A stretch of 64,000 nucleotides of DNA from Vicia villosa. Its lineage: Eukaryota; Streptophyta; Magnoliopsida; Fabales; Fabaceae. The first letter of the stretch is position 1, and each line of letters begins with the position of its first letter. A program made the translations under genes and the position numbers. Of this stretch, positions 47,544-59,308 are shown piece after piece. The DNA is taken from the NCBI RefSeq assembly GCF_029867415.1, contig NC_081185.1, forward strand, positions 80,573,553 through 80,637,552, given 5' to 3'. The notes under the pieces were generated by a model. That model saw only the letters and a list, made by a program, of their open reading frames with translations, was not told the DNA's origin and ran no database searches.

Positions 47544-47559
47544 CAAGTCTGGGGGAATT
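47544..47559 (+). other. Terminal polypurine tract of C
   Basis: CAAGTCTGGGGGAATT directly before the 3' LTR start TGATAACACG. Confidence 0.85.
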
Positions 47560-49302
47560 TGATAACACGATTTTATATCGTATATTTAGCTTAAAATCCA
47601 TGGATATTTATAGCATTTTCCGTTTATTATGTTAATTTATTATGATATTACGCGAGTTTTTGCTTTGTTTCAGGTTTTACACTCTTATTATGCCGAATTG
47701 TGAAAAAGAGAAGAAATGGAGCCAAAACGACCCTTATCTATGCCTAAAAGACGTAAATTGGGTGCTGAAGTAAAAAGGGAGTGCAATTAAAGGCCAAGTG
47801 TGCTGAAAGAGACCCAAAGGCCCAATGAAGCAATCCAGCCCACGAAGGAAAGCAGCCCAAGCCACACAAGTAAGCAGAGACGCACGTCTCTGCCACCTCA
47901 GCAAAAGGGAGACGCACGTCTCCACCTCCCTAAATTCTCTCCACTTGAGACGCACGTCTCAAGTCTCCCTGAAGAATAGGAGACGCACGTCTCCACGTCC
48001 CAGTCTGCAGAAGTTCCTCTTTTCACGCAAAGCAACTGCAAAGCCCCTCCTATAAATAGGACCAGCCACTTCACTTCAATCTGTCCGATTTCCTGCCAAC
48101 GAAGTGCTGCCGAAATTGTACCGCGAACTGCTTTTCCTTATTCTGCTTTCATTTAACCGTTTATTTTCTCACAACGATTTCTACACTGGAAATTGTTGTG
48201 AACTTTTCGTAGATCTAGCCTTACGTTAGATTTATTGTTTTATTTCCTTGTTTTTATTTTCTGCTATTTAAATTCCGAAGAACGATCCAGCCAACCTGTG
48301 GTGGAAGTTCGAGTACTTCAAGATTCAATTCAATTCAGATTTATTTAATTCAGGTTTTTATTTACCGCCTTTATTTATATTATTATTGCATGATATATTA
48401 TATGCCATTTAATATGCCTGTTATTATGAACCGAACCGATATATGTATGTTTAATCGTATCAATATGTCTGGCTAAATTACTAAAGGTGTCGGTATGTAA
48501 AGTAAGTTAACCGTAGGGGTCCGAAATAAATTGGCTTAATTATGTTTTATTAATTATCACTTATTTTTGGTTTGTATGTCTAATTTAATTAGTAAGTCTT
48601 AAAACCGATAGAGCGAAAGTTTGAGGGCTTAGGACGGTCAAAGGTTAAAACCAATAGAGCGAAAGTTTGAGGACTTTAACTGGATAGTAGACATAGGACA
48701 TTAGTTTTAAGGATGGCGAAAGCGTATTAAAACTAATTGGAACTTATTTATTTTCAAAAATTGTTTTTACACTCGAGCGGGATGGCGAAAGCGTACGTTA
48801 GGGTTATTAGCTTGCTCCGAGTCAACAGAGCGAAAGTTTGAGATTAGGAGATTTAAATAGATAACAACCTCGTAAAATAGGCATTTTATTAATTACATTG
48901 TTTCCAAAAAGCTCTTCTAAAATCTAATGGGATGGCGAAAGCGTACATTAGGATTAGGATAGTAGTCTGAATCAACAGAGCGAAAGTTTGAGACGAGGAT
49001 TTTTAATCAATTGGGATTAGTAAAGATTTTTAATTTAATTATGCAAAAGCCAATGGACCTTCGGATTACCTTTAGTTAAACGAAATACATACTGATACCT
49101 GTCTTTTATTATTATTCTTTATTTTCTCACAATCACTTTCCCTTAGGAACAATCGAAATTTTAGTACTCCTAGCTTTACATAGTAACCTTAGATAACGGT
49201 AGATCGATTCATAGTCCCTGTGGATTCGATATCTTTTAAAACTACACGACACGACTGTGCACTTGCAGTTATCAGATTTATAGACACGTAAAGTCGCGAT
49301 CA
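47560..49302 (+). repeat. Element C 3' LTR
   Basis: Matches 35310-37052 at +12250. Palindrome cores at 47877, 47909, 47947 and 47980; TATA at 48051-48058. Confidence 0.93.
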
Positions 49303-49307
49303 CAAAG
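49303..49307. repeat. Target-site duplication of C (right), CAAAG
   Basis: Matches 35305-35309; A's LTR resumes here. Confidence 0.9.
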
Positions 49308-51083
49308 CTTGCTCTTCTTCACTTCTCTTGATCCAAGCCAACTTTGTACTTCCCTTTGTTGCAGAAAATAAGCTATCTTGATGACTCATGCAAGGGACAA
49401 AGCTTTGGATAAGAATCTTGCATCATTTCTTTTTCAATTTAACTTTAAATGTGATAAAATTAAACCAAAAAAGAAACAAAAATGTTATGGGCCTTGGCTT
49501 GGTCGTGGGAGGCCCTTAACATTATGGGGAACATGTTTGGATCATGAAAACTTGGCCCCTTTTGGAAAAAAAACATTTTTGATCAATGTTGATTTCATGC
49601 ATTTTCCCAAAAAATAGCAAACTTCAACAAGGCATAAATCCCTCAATTTTTATCATATGAAGGAGTTCTTGTACTTTTTAGAAACCTCAGAGAGTCCTCT
49701 AACCAATGGCTTTGGTCTCATATCAAAATGATTTTCCATGCTCCTTGTGTGTCCTTTTGAAAAAAGTTACTTTTTGTTGACTTTGAAAATGACCTGTAAT
49801 GTCTTGGTTCATATTTTTCAAATGGTGAATCTAATGACCATGGGACCAATTGCATTTGAAAGATGATTGAATTTCCTTCAAAATGAGCTTTGGTTTGAAT
49901 TTTTTGGATGAAGGATGAGAGAGTTATGACCAGTCAAAGTTCAGTTGACTTTTTAGGAGAAAACCCTAATTTTGAAACTTAGGGTTTTGTTGATTTTTGA
50001 TCTTTCCTTGATGAATTATGATCAACCAATGATCAAATGATGAATCTTTTGACAAAATGTGGATGTTGACAAAAAATTTCATTTTTGACTGTCTGTTGAC
50101 TTTTTGGTCAAACGGGTCGTCTCTTGACTGTTTGAACTGCTGACTGTGCGTCTGAGTGAATTGAAGTTTGAATATTTGTATGGTGGTACTTTGAGATATA
50201 TGGAGGTCCATGAAATCCATTTGAGGTCTCAAAAACTTGTTCTCCTGAAAAAAACAAGAAACCTTAGTTAGGGACTGTTTGTGTAGGAGACAGTTAAGCG
50301 TACCTGATTTTTTTGCAGTGCTGAGTCTCTGCTAATCATGTGATATTCAGAAGACTTCTAGAACAAAAATCTTGGAATTTTGAAATGCAAAAGATTGATT
50401 TGATTGATGGTACAAAACACGGAGAATTGCACTGTCAGCGGGTTTGACTGTCAATTGACTGTTCAGGCATTAATGTAGCAGTTAAAGTGAAACTTCAACA
50501 GTCAAATTTAATTTTTTCTTTTTTGTTTTTTTTATTGTGTTAATGGTGGAAATTTATTTACATGAGTTGTTAGAAAAACACAGACATAATAAATAAATAA
50601 TATATACTGTACGCAAACAAAATTACCGATAATAACCTTGAAAAATATTTAATGCACAGTGAAATAAATATTTAACTGGTAGAAAACACACAAAATATTA
50701 TCTTAATAATTAAACAACAATACGACTGATAGTACGACTTTTAATACTGACAGTACAAACATTACATAATATAATGAACAGTACGACAAGTAAACGGTAC
50801 GTTAAAAAATAAAAGATACGACAAACTTTAAGAATGACGATTAATAACCCATGCTATAAATAATAACATATAGATGATTGGGAGCGTAAACAACCCCGGT
50901 CCGCATTTTTCAGGACTATGCAGACAGAAGAAGGACATGATTACCACCACGACGGTGATGACCATAAGAAAACACGTTTCCATCCGCTTCGCCATTTTTG
51001 CCGGGGAAGAAGAGAGAATGAATATGAAGTAGAATTTTGAGAGATGAGTTAGAATTTGATGTGAGATTTTATGGAAAACATGA

Positions 51084-51098
51084 GAGGTATTTATAGAG
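51084..51098 (-). promoter_or_regulatory. TATA box of element A 5' LTR
   Basis: CTCTATAAATACCTC on the - strand, about 500 bp into the inferred LTR. Confidence 0.65.
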
Positions 51099-51595
51099 TG
51101 AAAAGAAGGATAGAGACGTTGGGGAATGAAGTGATTCCGTACAAAAAAGGAGAATTTGAGTGGAAGTAGGATTTGAAAGAAAGTGTATGGTAGGGTTTGA
51201 AAAAAGAGATGTATAGAATAAAGTTAGGATTTGAAAGAAAGAGATTTGAAAAGAAAGGAAAAGATTTTGAAAATAATAGAATATAGTACAAAAATTAGTG
51301 GGAAACAAAAGTTAATAATAATTTACTTGTTACCAGTACAATCTGAATCCCCGGACTCTGTACCTACAAAAGATTTAATTCTGTACCAATTGCGTCAGTA
51401 CTATTTATCTGTAAATAAATCTCAAATAAATAGCGCGTGTGAAGTAATAAATAGTACTTGGCGTTTGTGTAAGAATAAATTCAACAGCGAGCCAAAATAC
51501 CGTATAAGAAAAATTCTAAAAACCAAGTATTCATAAATCAGGATATTTATGGAATAAAAAATCCAAGATTATATGAAGCTCTTAATTTTTAGACA

Positions 51596-52552
51596 AAAGT
51601 TTTCTTGAAAAAAGATGCGGGCAAATTTTGGGGTATAACAAAAGGTCTTATGGCAACATGGGATAATTCAGATTCATCAGAATCAGAATCAGACTCTGAA
51701 GGCGAGCAGACAAACATTGCACTGATGGCCACAGTTGATGATGGATCAGAATCTACATCAGAATCAGAATCAGATTCTGAAGAGGTATTTTCTGAACTTT
51801 CTAGAGATGAGCTAGCTTCCAGTTTAGCCGAAATTCTTGAAATCAAGGCTAAGCTTCGTATCAAATACAAAAAGCTGAGAAAGCTATTTGCATCTGAAAC
51901 TAAGAAGCTTGTTGTAGAAAATTCTGAACTTAAAAAACAAGTTTTAAAACTATCCAAAGATGCTGAGTCATCTTCTGGCTCAGAAAAATCTATTCCAAGT
52001 CTGAACAATATTCTGAAAGAATATGACTTGAGTTTCAGGAAGTTCTTATCTAGGGGTATTGGAAGAAGCCAACATGCCTCTATGATATATGATGTAAGTG
52101 GAAGCAAGAGAGTAGGCATGTGTTATGAGGGTGAAACCCCATACAAATTTGAACCTGTAGATGATATGAAAATCACATACAAGCCATTGTATGATCAGTT
52201 CAAGTATGGCCACTCACATGATATTAAGCTCACATCACATGCTCAGAGCTTTCACATAACACACACTAAGAAGCATGTGACACAAAATAAAAAATATCAT
52301 GTTGCTCAACCTAAGAATTATCATGCTGTTCCTCCTATTGTTTATAATGCTAAACCCAAGTTCAATCAGAACTTGAGGAAAACTAACAAGAAAGGACCCA
52401 AGAAAATGTGGGTACCTAAGGAGAAGATAATTTCTGTTGCAGATATCCTTGGCTGCAAAGAAGAAAAAGCAAAACACATCATGGTACCTGGACTCTGGGT
52501 GCTCGCGGCACATGACGGGAAGAAGGTCTATGTTCCAAGACCTGGTGCTTAA
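51596..52552 (+). pseudogene. Element E Gag, C-terminal part
   Basis: Open from 51596 without an ATG at the start, so it is a fragment. It has KFWGITKGLMATWD, a Ser/Glu/Asp-rich stretch (SDSSESESDSEG), a coiled-coil region around residues 75-125 (LRIKYKKLRKLFASETKKLV), a His-rich basic part and MWVPKEKI near the end. This layout matches the end of SIRE/Maximus Gag. It overlaps the pol frame (52437 on) by 116 bp in a different frame; pol needs a +1 or -2 shift. Confidence 0.75.
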
Positions 52553-55510
52553 GTCTGCTGGAGAAGTCAAGTTTGGAGGAGATCAGAAGGGCAAGATCAT
52601 TGGCTCAAGAACCATAAGTATTGGTAACTCTCCTTCTATAACTAATGTACTTCTTGTAGATGAATTAGCTCATAAATTATTGTCCATAAGTCAATTAAGT
52701 GATAATGGTTATGACATAATCTTCAATCAAAAGTCTTGCAAAGTTGTAAGTCAGAAGGATGGCTCAATCCTATTCACAGGCAAGAGAAAGAACAACATTT
52801 ACAAGATTGATCTTCAAGATCTTAAGAGTCAGAAGGTAACTTGTCTTATGTCTGTTAGCGAAGAGCAATGGGTCTGGCACAGAAGATTAGGCCACGCTAG
52901 TTTGAGAAAGATTTCTCAGATTAACAAACTAAATCTGGTCAGAGGACTCCCAAATCTGAAATATAAATCAGATGCTCTTTGCGAAGCATGTCAGAAAGGG
53001 AAGTTCTCCAAACTTGCATTGAAGTATAAGAATGTTGTTTCTTCCTCTAGGCCGCTAGAACTTTTGCACATTGATCTGTTTGGCCCAGTCAAAACAGCGT
53101 CTGTCAAATGGAAGAAATATGGATTAGTCATCGTAGATTATTATAGCCGCTGGACATGGGTAAAGTTCTTAAAACACAAGGATGAGTCTCATTCAGTGTT
53201 CTTTGACTTCTGCACTCAGATTCAATCTGAGAAAGAGTGTAAAATCATAAAGGTCAGAAGTGATCATGGTGGCAAATTTGAGAACAAATTCTTTGAGATT
53301 TATTTCAAAGAAAATGGTATTGCCCATGATTTCTCTTGTCCTAGAACTCCACAGCAAAATGGAGTTGTAGAGAGAAAGAATAGGACTCTACAAGAAATGG
53401 CCAGAACTATGATCAACGAAACCAATATGGCTAAGCATTTCTGGGCAGAAGCAATAAATACTGCATGTTATATTCAGAATAGAATCTCTATAAGACCTAT
53501 TCTAAATAAGACTCCTTATGAATTGTGGAAGAACATAAAGCCCAACATTTCATATTTTAATCCTCTTGGATGTATTTGTTATATTCTGAATACTAAGGAT
53601 CATCTGAGTAAGTTTGATTCTAAGGAACAAAAGTGTTTCCTTCTTGGATATTCTGAACGCTCAAAAGGCTACGGAGTATACAATACTAAAACATTGATTG
53701 TTGAAGAATCAATCAATATCATATTTAATGATAAACTTGGTCTTGAAAAGCCAAAGCAGTTTGAGAATTTTGCAGATATAGATATCTCAATTTCAGAAGC
53801 TGAAGAAACCAGAAGCAAGGAGTCAAAAGATCAAGTTGCTTCTTCTTTAGAGAACCTCATAATTTCTGAAGAACCAATTATCAGAAGATCTTCTAGACTC
53901 ACCTCTGCTCATTCAGAAGATGTTATTCTTGGAAAGAAAGAAGATCCTATCAGAACCAGATCATTTCTTAAGAACAATGCAGAAGGTCAATTAGGTCTTG
54001 TTTCTCTGATCGAGCCAACTTCTGTTGATCAAGCTCTAGAAGATGCAGACTGGATAATTGCCATGCAGAAGAACTAAGTCAGTTTACAAGAAATGATGTT
54101 TGGGATCTGGTTCCTAGACCAAAAGGATTTAACATCATTGGTACGAAGTGGGTCTTCAGAAACAAGCTAAGCGAAAAAGGAGGAGTTGTAAGAAACAAAG
54201 CCAGACTGGTTGCTCAGGGCTATAGTTAGCAAGAAGGCATAGACTATACAGAAACCTTTGCACCAGTGGCCAGGTTAGAATCTATTCGCTTATTGATTTC
54301 TTTTGCCACTCGACATAACATCACTCTATATCAGATGGATGTTAAGAGTGCCTTCTTAAATGGGTATATAGAAGAGGAAGTATATGTCCACCAACCTCCT
54401 GGTTTTGAAGACTCTAAGTCTCTAGAACATGTTTTAAAATTAAAGAAATCATTGTATGGTTTGAAGCAAGCTCCTAGAGCTTGGTATGAAAGATTAAGTT
54501 CTTTCCTTTTGAACAATGGTTTCACTAGAGGACAAGTGGATACTACTCTCTTTTGTAAAACCTTTAAGAAAGATATTTTAATTTGTCAAATTTATGTTGA
54601 TGATATTATCTTTGGAACCTCTAATGCTACACTTGGAAAGGAGTTTGCTAAGTCTATGCAGGTTGAGTTCGAGATGAGCATGATGGGAAAACTCAAGTAC
54701 TTTCTTGGGATTCAAGTCAACCAAACTTATGATGGAACATATGTTCATCAAACCAAGTACGTGAAAGAACTTCTGAAGAAGTTTAATCTTTCTGAAAGCA
54801 AAGAAGCCAAAACTCCTATGCATCCAACATGTGTCCTAGGTAAGGATGAGGTAAGTAAGAAGGTTGATCAGAAGCTTTACAGAGGTATGATTTGATCTCT
54901 TTTATATTTTACTGCTTCTAGGCCTGACATTTTATTCAGTGTATGTCTGTGTGCAAGATTCCAATCAGATCCTAGAGAATCTCACTTAACAACTGTTAAG
55001 AGAATTCTGAGGTATCTGAAAGGTACTACTAATGTTGGTTTAGTAGGATTCTGTGATGCTGATTACGCGGGAGATAGAGTTTAAAGGAAAAGTACTTCTG
55101 GAAGTTGTCAATTTCTTGGAAGTCACCGGATCTCCTGGTACAGCAAGAAGCAAGCTACCATTGCCCTCTCCACAACAGAAGCAAAATATGTTGTTGTTGC
55201 TGGGTGTAGTACACAGATGCTCTGGATGAAGAGTCAGCTAGAAGATTATCAGATATATGAGAGTAACATTCCTATCTTCAGTGATAATACTTCTGCTATC
55301 TGTTTATCTAAGAATCCAATCTTACATTCCATAGCTAAACATATTGAGATTAAACATCATTTCATTAGGGACTATGTTCAGAAGGGTGTTCTTTCTTTAA
55401 ATTTTATGGATACAGACCATCAATGGGCTGATATCTTTACAAAACCCCTTGCTGAAGATAGGTTTAAGTTCATTCTGAAGAATATCAGTATGGATTTATG
55501 CCCAGAATGA
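52437..55510 (+). pseudogene. Element E Pol (protease, integrase, RT, RNase H), broken
   Basis: Ty1/copia order. Protease site WYLDSGCSRHMTG is near the start. Integrase has an HRRLGHASLRK...CEACQKGK finger, IDLFGP, RSDHGG and TPQQNGVVERKNR carrying the catalytic D, D and E. RT has FAPVARLESIR, YQMDVKSAFLNG, SLYGLKQAPRAWY and YVDDIIFG. RNase H has DADYAGD, ALSTTEAKYV and KHIEIKHHFIRDYV, ending at 55510. Breaks: the first frame stops at 54075-54077 after an apparent one-base loss near 54068, with further stops at 54227-54229, 54893-54895 and 55082-55084. A short deletion lies between the last two, around 55040. These rule out a working Pol. Confidence 0.88.
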
Positions 55511-56045
55511 GAAGATGAGAAGTTCTGACATATGGATTAGTTCTGAAATGTTTTTGTCTTATCTTCTTATAAGAATTTATGATGTTGATCAATTAGAAGT
55601 TCTGATTTGGTTATTACTAACGTTTCATTATCTAAGTTGATTCAGAATTTCTTTTAAAGCAAAACAGTTGTCACAGCTATTCTAGAAGTTGAACACGTGT
55701 TCACTCTATTTGGACAAGCATGCGTGCAGCTGATGAGACGCCGCCCTAGGTAACTGTGCAAATAATTTCAAATATTACGTTATCTCTCCTAACGTCACTT
55801 TTCTTTAAATGCATTTGTCTTTTGATCTTTCTGTATCCCTGTTCATTCAAACACATATTGCATTTCTTTTTCAAATCCGTCTCTATATAAACACATCTCC
55901 ATAAAATTTCATCACTTTACATTCTCTTTCTTCATTCATTGTCTCTTTCGTTCATCTCTCTCTTTTGTGTTTTTGCATAAACCCTAGTTTCTAAACCGAA
56001 TCTTAGAGCGCATTCGTGATTTCATCCTCAAGTTTTCAACATAAA
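55511..56045 (+). other. E spacer between pol and extra ORF
   Basis: About 530 bp, no gene; pyrimidine-rich 55880-55990 just before the extra ORF. Confidence 0.45.
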
Positions 56046-58332
56046 ATGTCTTCGGCACATCTTGTTCAACAAAAATATGCTTATCTTCCATTGAAGACTT
56101 GTTCTATTCCTTATGATGAACTGGAAGTTCTCTGCGAAACTATGGTGGATTTTGAAAATTTGTTGGAACATGATTTCAAAACCAAGGCTGCAATGCTGGT
56201 ACAAGGTTGGTCAAACTACTTTGAAAGAATGATTGGACCAGTTTATCCTCTCTTGGTTAAGGATTTCTGGGCTCATGCAACAGTTACTCCAACTGTTATC
56301 ATCTCATTCGTATTAGGGCATGAAGTTGTTGTGATTGAGAAGATGATAAGGAAGCTGTATGGTCTTGATGACACAGATGGAATCTCAGGTGCTCTTCCTG
56401 GAAGAGTTGATTGGGTAAAAGTTGATAGAGAATTGTTTGCCTCTGGATCTGCATCTCATCTCACTAGCTCCTTGAAGCCTTCTTATAGAGTTTAGGCTGA
56501 GATTATCCTGGGATCTCTCTATCATAGAAAGCTTTCTCTGGATGCTACGTATGTAAATCAGGATCAGAAGTATGTACTTTTCTGCATTGGAAAAGGCATG
56601 AAAGTTAATCTCTCACACATTCTCTTTCAACATTTGAAGACAAATATTGAAGAATCAAGAGATGAAGAACATAAGAAGAATCCAAATTTCAAGAAGACTT
56701 CTATCCCTCTTGCCAGAATGATTTCAGACATTCTGATAGAAAGTGAATTGATGGATGTTCTGAGAGCTGTTGGTTCACCAAAGTTCTTAACTGTCATTCA
56801 AGGACATATTCTAAATGCTCTTGATTTACAAAGAATGAAGCTGATTGAAAAGGCAACTTCTATTCCAAGAATATTTCCCAATATTCTGACTAGAAGAACT
56901 CCTGTTGTAAGTTTCTCTCACATGTTCAAAGAAGAGCTCGACAAGTCTGTTAAGCTCTATTTGAAGTCATGTGTCAAGGCTCAAACTTCTGTTGATCCTG
57001 CGTGGATTCGAGGAAGAACTCTTCCATCTTTGGATGAGTTGATAAAGAAAGACAAGAAGAAGAAAGAAAATAAATTGAAGAGAAAAGCCTTAGAAGCAGG
57101 ACCTGATGCTAAGAAGAAGAAGAAGAACCCTCTTGATTTTCTCAAAGTACAATCTGATGAATACCTTGAAAAGCGTATTCAAAAGCTTTTCGTGCAAATA
57201 ATCCCGCCTGTTCCTCTCAGAAAAAGCCTCCTCCTTCTGAACCTCATAAGTCTTTCACCATTCCCAACAGTTACCAACCACCTCTTTCTTCACATATTCT
57301 GAACCCTGAACCACTAAATGCCATTTCCCCAACACCTTCTGAAAATTCATCTTCATCCACCTTCACCACAGATTCTCCACCTTCTTTAACCCCTGCTTTG
57401 TTCTCAAGAAATCCAAACCCTATTGTCTTCTGTACCCTGATTATCGTTTCACCTTTAATCCTCCTGAACCCTCTCTTGATATATGCTTTGACCTATTCAA
57501 GCTTAAGTTCAGAACAAGGATGGAAACTTTGAGAGCTCCTCATGACTCCAAGTTGGATCATGTTTCTATTCGAAGCTTATAGACAATCTTTAAGAAGGAC
57601 TTTCAGTTTGATGCTGTGAACATCCAGAAAAGGTGTGTGGCTGAGGCATCTGGTTCTCCTGGTTGTTTCTTAGAAGTTGATGATGGTAGGTATTATCATC
57701 CAATCAGAAATTGGAGATCCCTTGAAGAAAAAGAGTTTGTCAATGAACTTGAGGAAGTACAGCCTCTTGCTATGGTTGTTTAGAAGCCTCGGTTTTGTGT
57801 TTTGATTAGAGACTTTCAGTCTTTATTCAACTAGCTAAGGGAGAATCCCTCAGAGAAAGCACCATATATGGTATATCCTGCTGTTGAATATCCATCATAA
57901 ATTGCTGCTCCTACTCCTCCAAGGAATCTGGCTGAGATCCTTCAGGCTCTTGAAAATTATGATTCTGATATCCCTGCTCCAGAATATGCTGAAGATGCTT
58001 CTATGTCAGAAACTGATGCTGAGAATCAAGTTGCTGAGAATCATCCTGCTGAGAAACTTATCGTTCAGGAAAATCAAGATGATGTTCTCATGATTGATGT
58101 TGTTGTTGAGAATGCTACTCCTTTAAATGATAGTTGTGAAGCTTCTTCTGCTGAACCTTCTGTTCTGGTGAACACTGTGAAGGCTCTTCAACAGAACCAA
58201 ACTGATCTTGCTTCTCGTCTGGATAAGCATGAGGAAACTCACGAGGAATTCAGATCCTTTATGAAGAAGCAGACTGAAAGCACTTCGGAGATTCAAAACC
58301 TTCTGGCCAAAATAGTTTCTAAGCTAGGCTAG
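56046..58332 (+). pseudogene. Element E extra 3' ORF (Sirevirus env-like class), broken
   Basis: ATG at 56046 (MSSAHLVQQKY). The frame is open to a TAG at 56493-56495 and continues in the same frame to 57302. It is then shifted and stopped several times (for example near 57581 and 57781), and resumes in another frame at about 57960-58332. Visible parts: a globular first half with WSNYFERMIGPVYPLL, a Lys-rich patch (KKDKKKKENKLKRK) and a C-terminal coiled coil (LQQNQTDLASRLDKHEETHEEF). SIRE1-type elements carry such an ORF in this place, called env-like. I see no convincing membrane segment, so an envelope role is not supported here. Confidence 0.65.
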
Positions 58333-59295
58333 TCGTAATATGTCTTGGTCTTAGATGTTTTCTTGTTTCTTGCATCTGGTTCTTGCATCTGCCTTCTATC
58401 CTTTTGTATCTTTTGATATTTTATTGAATCAATGAAATATTATCCTCTTCACTCATATTGTTTTTCATCTGAATCTTTTAAATGCTTTTTGATGTTATGA
58501 CAAAAAGGGGGGAGAAACATGATAATTGATTTGGTTTACTATATCAATTCTTGGGATTAAGTCTCAACATTCCTAACATTATTTGCAAGTTCTATGTCTT
58601 TGAGAATTTTTGCAGGATTGAAGATATTCTGAAAAAGCTCAACATGAGAAGCAAAAAGATGGGAAAAGCAATTTTATAAAGACGCATGTCTTGGAAAGTT
58701 GAAGCAAGCTGAGTGTTGTAAAACTTCAAGATCAGAAGCAAGAAGGAAGAATGTTCTGATATTCTCGTGGCAGAATATGCTCTATACATTCTCTTCTCTC
58801 ATATGTTCTGATACATATTCTTTTTAAGAACCTACCAGAGTTTGCTCTGATACATGTTCTTTCTTAAATGAATGTTCTGATTCATTCATGCTCTGACTTT
58901 TGTTGTCTAGTTTGTTCTGAAAAATTTCAGGATGTAAAGATGCTTTGATGATGCTCTAATACATTCAAGAATTTTCTGATACAATCAAGTATGATATGAT
59001 TCAAGAAGAAATTCCAAACTCTGAAGCTGTCCTATGGAAGCAAGAAGTAGAAGCTCTGAATATTCTGAAGTTCTAGGCAAATGTGAACGTCTCGACTGAA
59101 ATGGAAAATACTCAGGGAAGTCTTTTATTTATAAATTCTTCTAGTATTTATTTCAGGGGGAGATTGTTAATCTCAGGGGGAGACATATTCACACATTCTG
59201 ATTATATGCGTATGCTATAACTGTGTAATTGTCTTTGGTCATCTGATTTTCCGATTGCAAATTCATATCAATTATATATGTTTTTGTCATCATCA
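58333..59295 (+). other. E 3' untranslated region
   Basis: About 960 bp, with repeated GTTCTGATACAT-like phrases (58745-59000) and extra CAGGGGGAGA tracts at 59153-59182. No gene. Confidence 0.55.
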
Positions 59296-59308
59296 AAAAG
59301 GGGGAGAT
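59296..59308 (+). other. Polypurine tract of E
   Basis: AAAAGGGGGAGAT directly before the LTR start TGTTAGAACAAG. Confidence 0.8.

Larger units (their letters stand above)
35310..49302 (+). mobile_element. Element C: complete Athila-type Ty3 retrotransposon, 14.0 kb
   Basis: 1743-bp LTRs (35310-37052, 47560-49302) lie at a constant offset of 12250. I counted five substitutions and no indel. A tRNA-Asp-type PBS follows the 5' LTR, AAGTCTGGGGGAATT precedes the 3' LTR, and CAAAG flanks both ends. The interior has an intact gag-pol ORF and two further long ORFs. It is the only element here that looks able to make a full protein set. Confidence 0.95.
3733..51595 (-). mobile_element. Element A: Ogre-like Ty3 retrotransposon, minus strand, interrupted by B, C, D and truncated by F
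   Basis: Read on the - strand, the order is 5' LTR (51595 to 21942, in three pieces), PBS (21937-21921), ORF1 (21240 to 7815, split by D) and gag-protease (7571 to 3801). RT, RNase H and integrase are not in the window because F begins at 3732. Leaving out nested elements and one copy of each target duplication, the LTR is about 4.68 kb, in the range known for Ogre. The LTR starts TGTC and ends GACA on its own strand. The LTR start at 51595 is inferred from the TG/CA rule and from the open frame of E resuming at 51596. The other boundaries are direct. Confidence 0.75.
49303..51595 (-). repeat. Element A 5' LTR, piece 1 (U3 and start of R)
   Basis: 49303-50560 is the reverse complement of about 1-1255 of F. 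50561-51595 has no partner in the window because F is cut off. The LTR start is placed at 51595, where the - strand reads TGTCTAAAAATT, giving TGTC...GACA ends with 21942. Promoter at 51098-51084. No gene is seen. Confidence 0.75.

Noticed and set aside
56046..58332. Calling the E extra ORF an envelope gene
   Set aside because: Position fits the Sirevirus env-like ORF, but no convincing membrane segment or signal peptide is visible in the broken frame.
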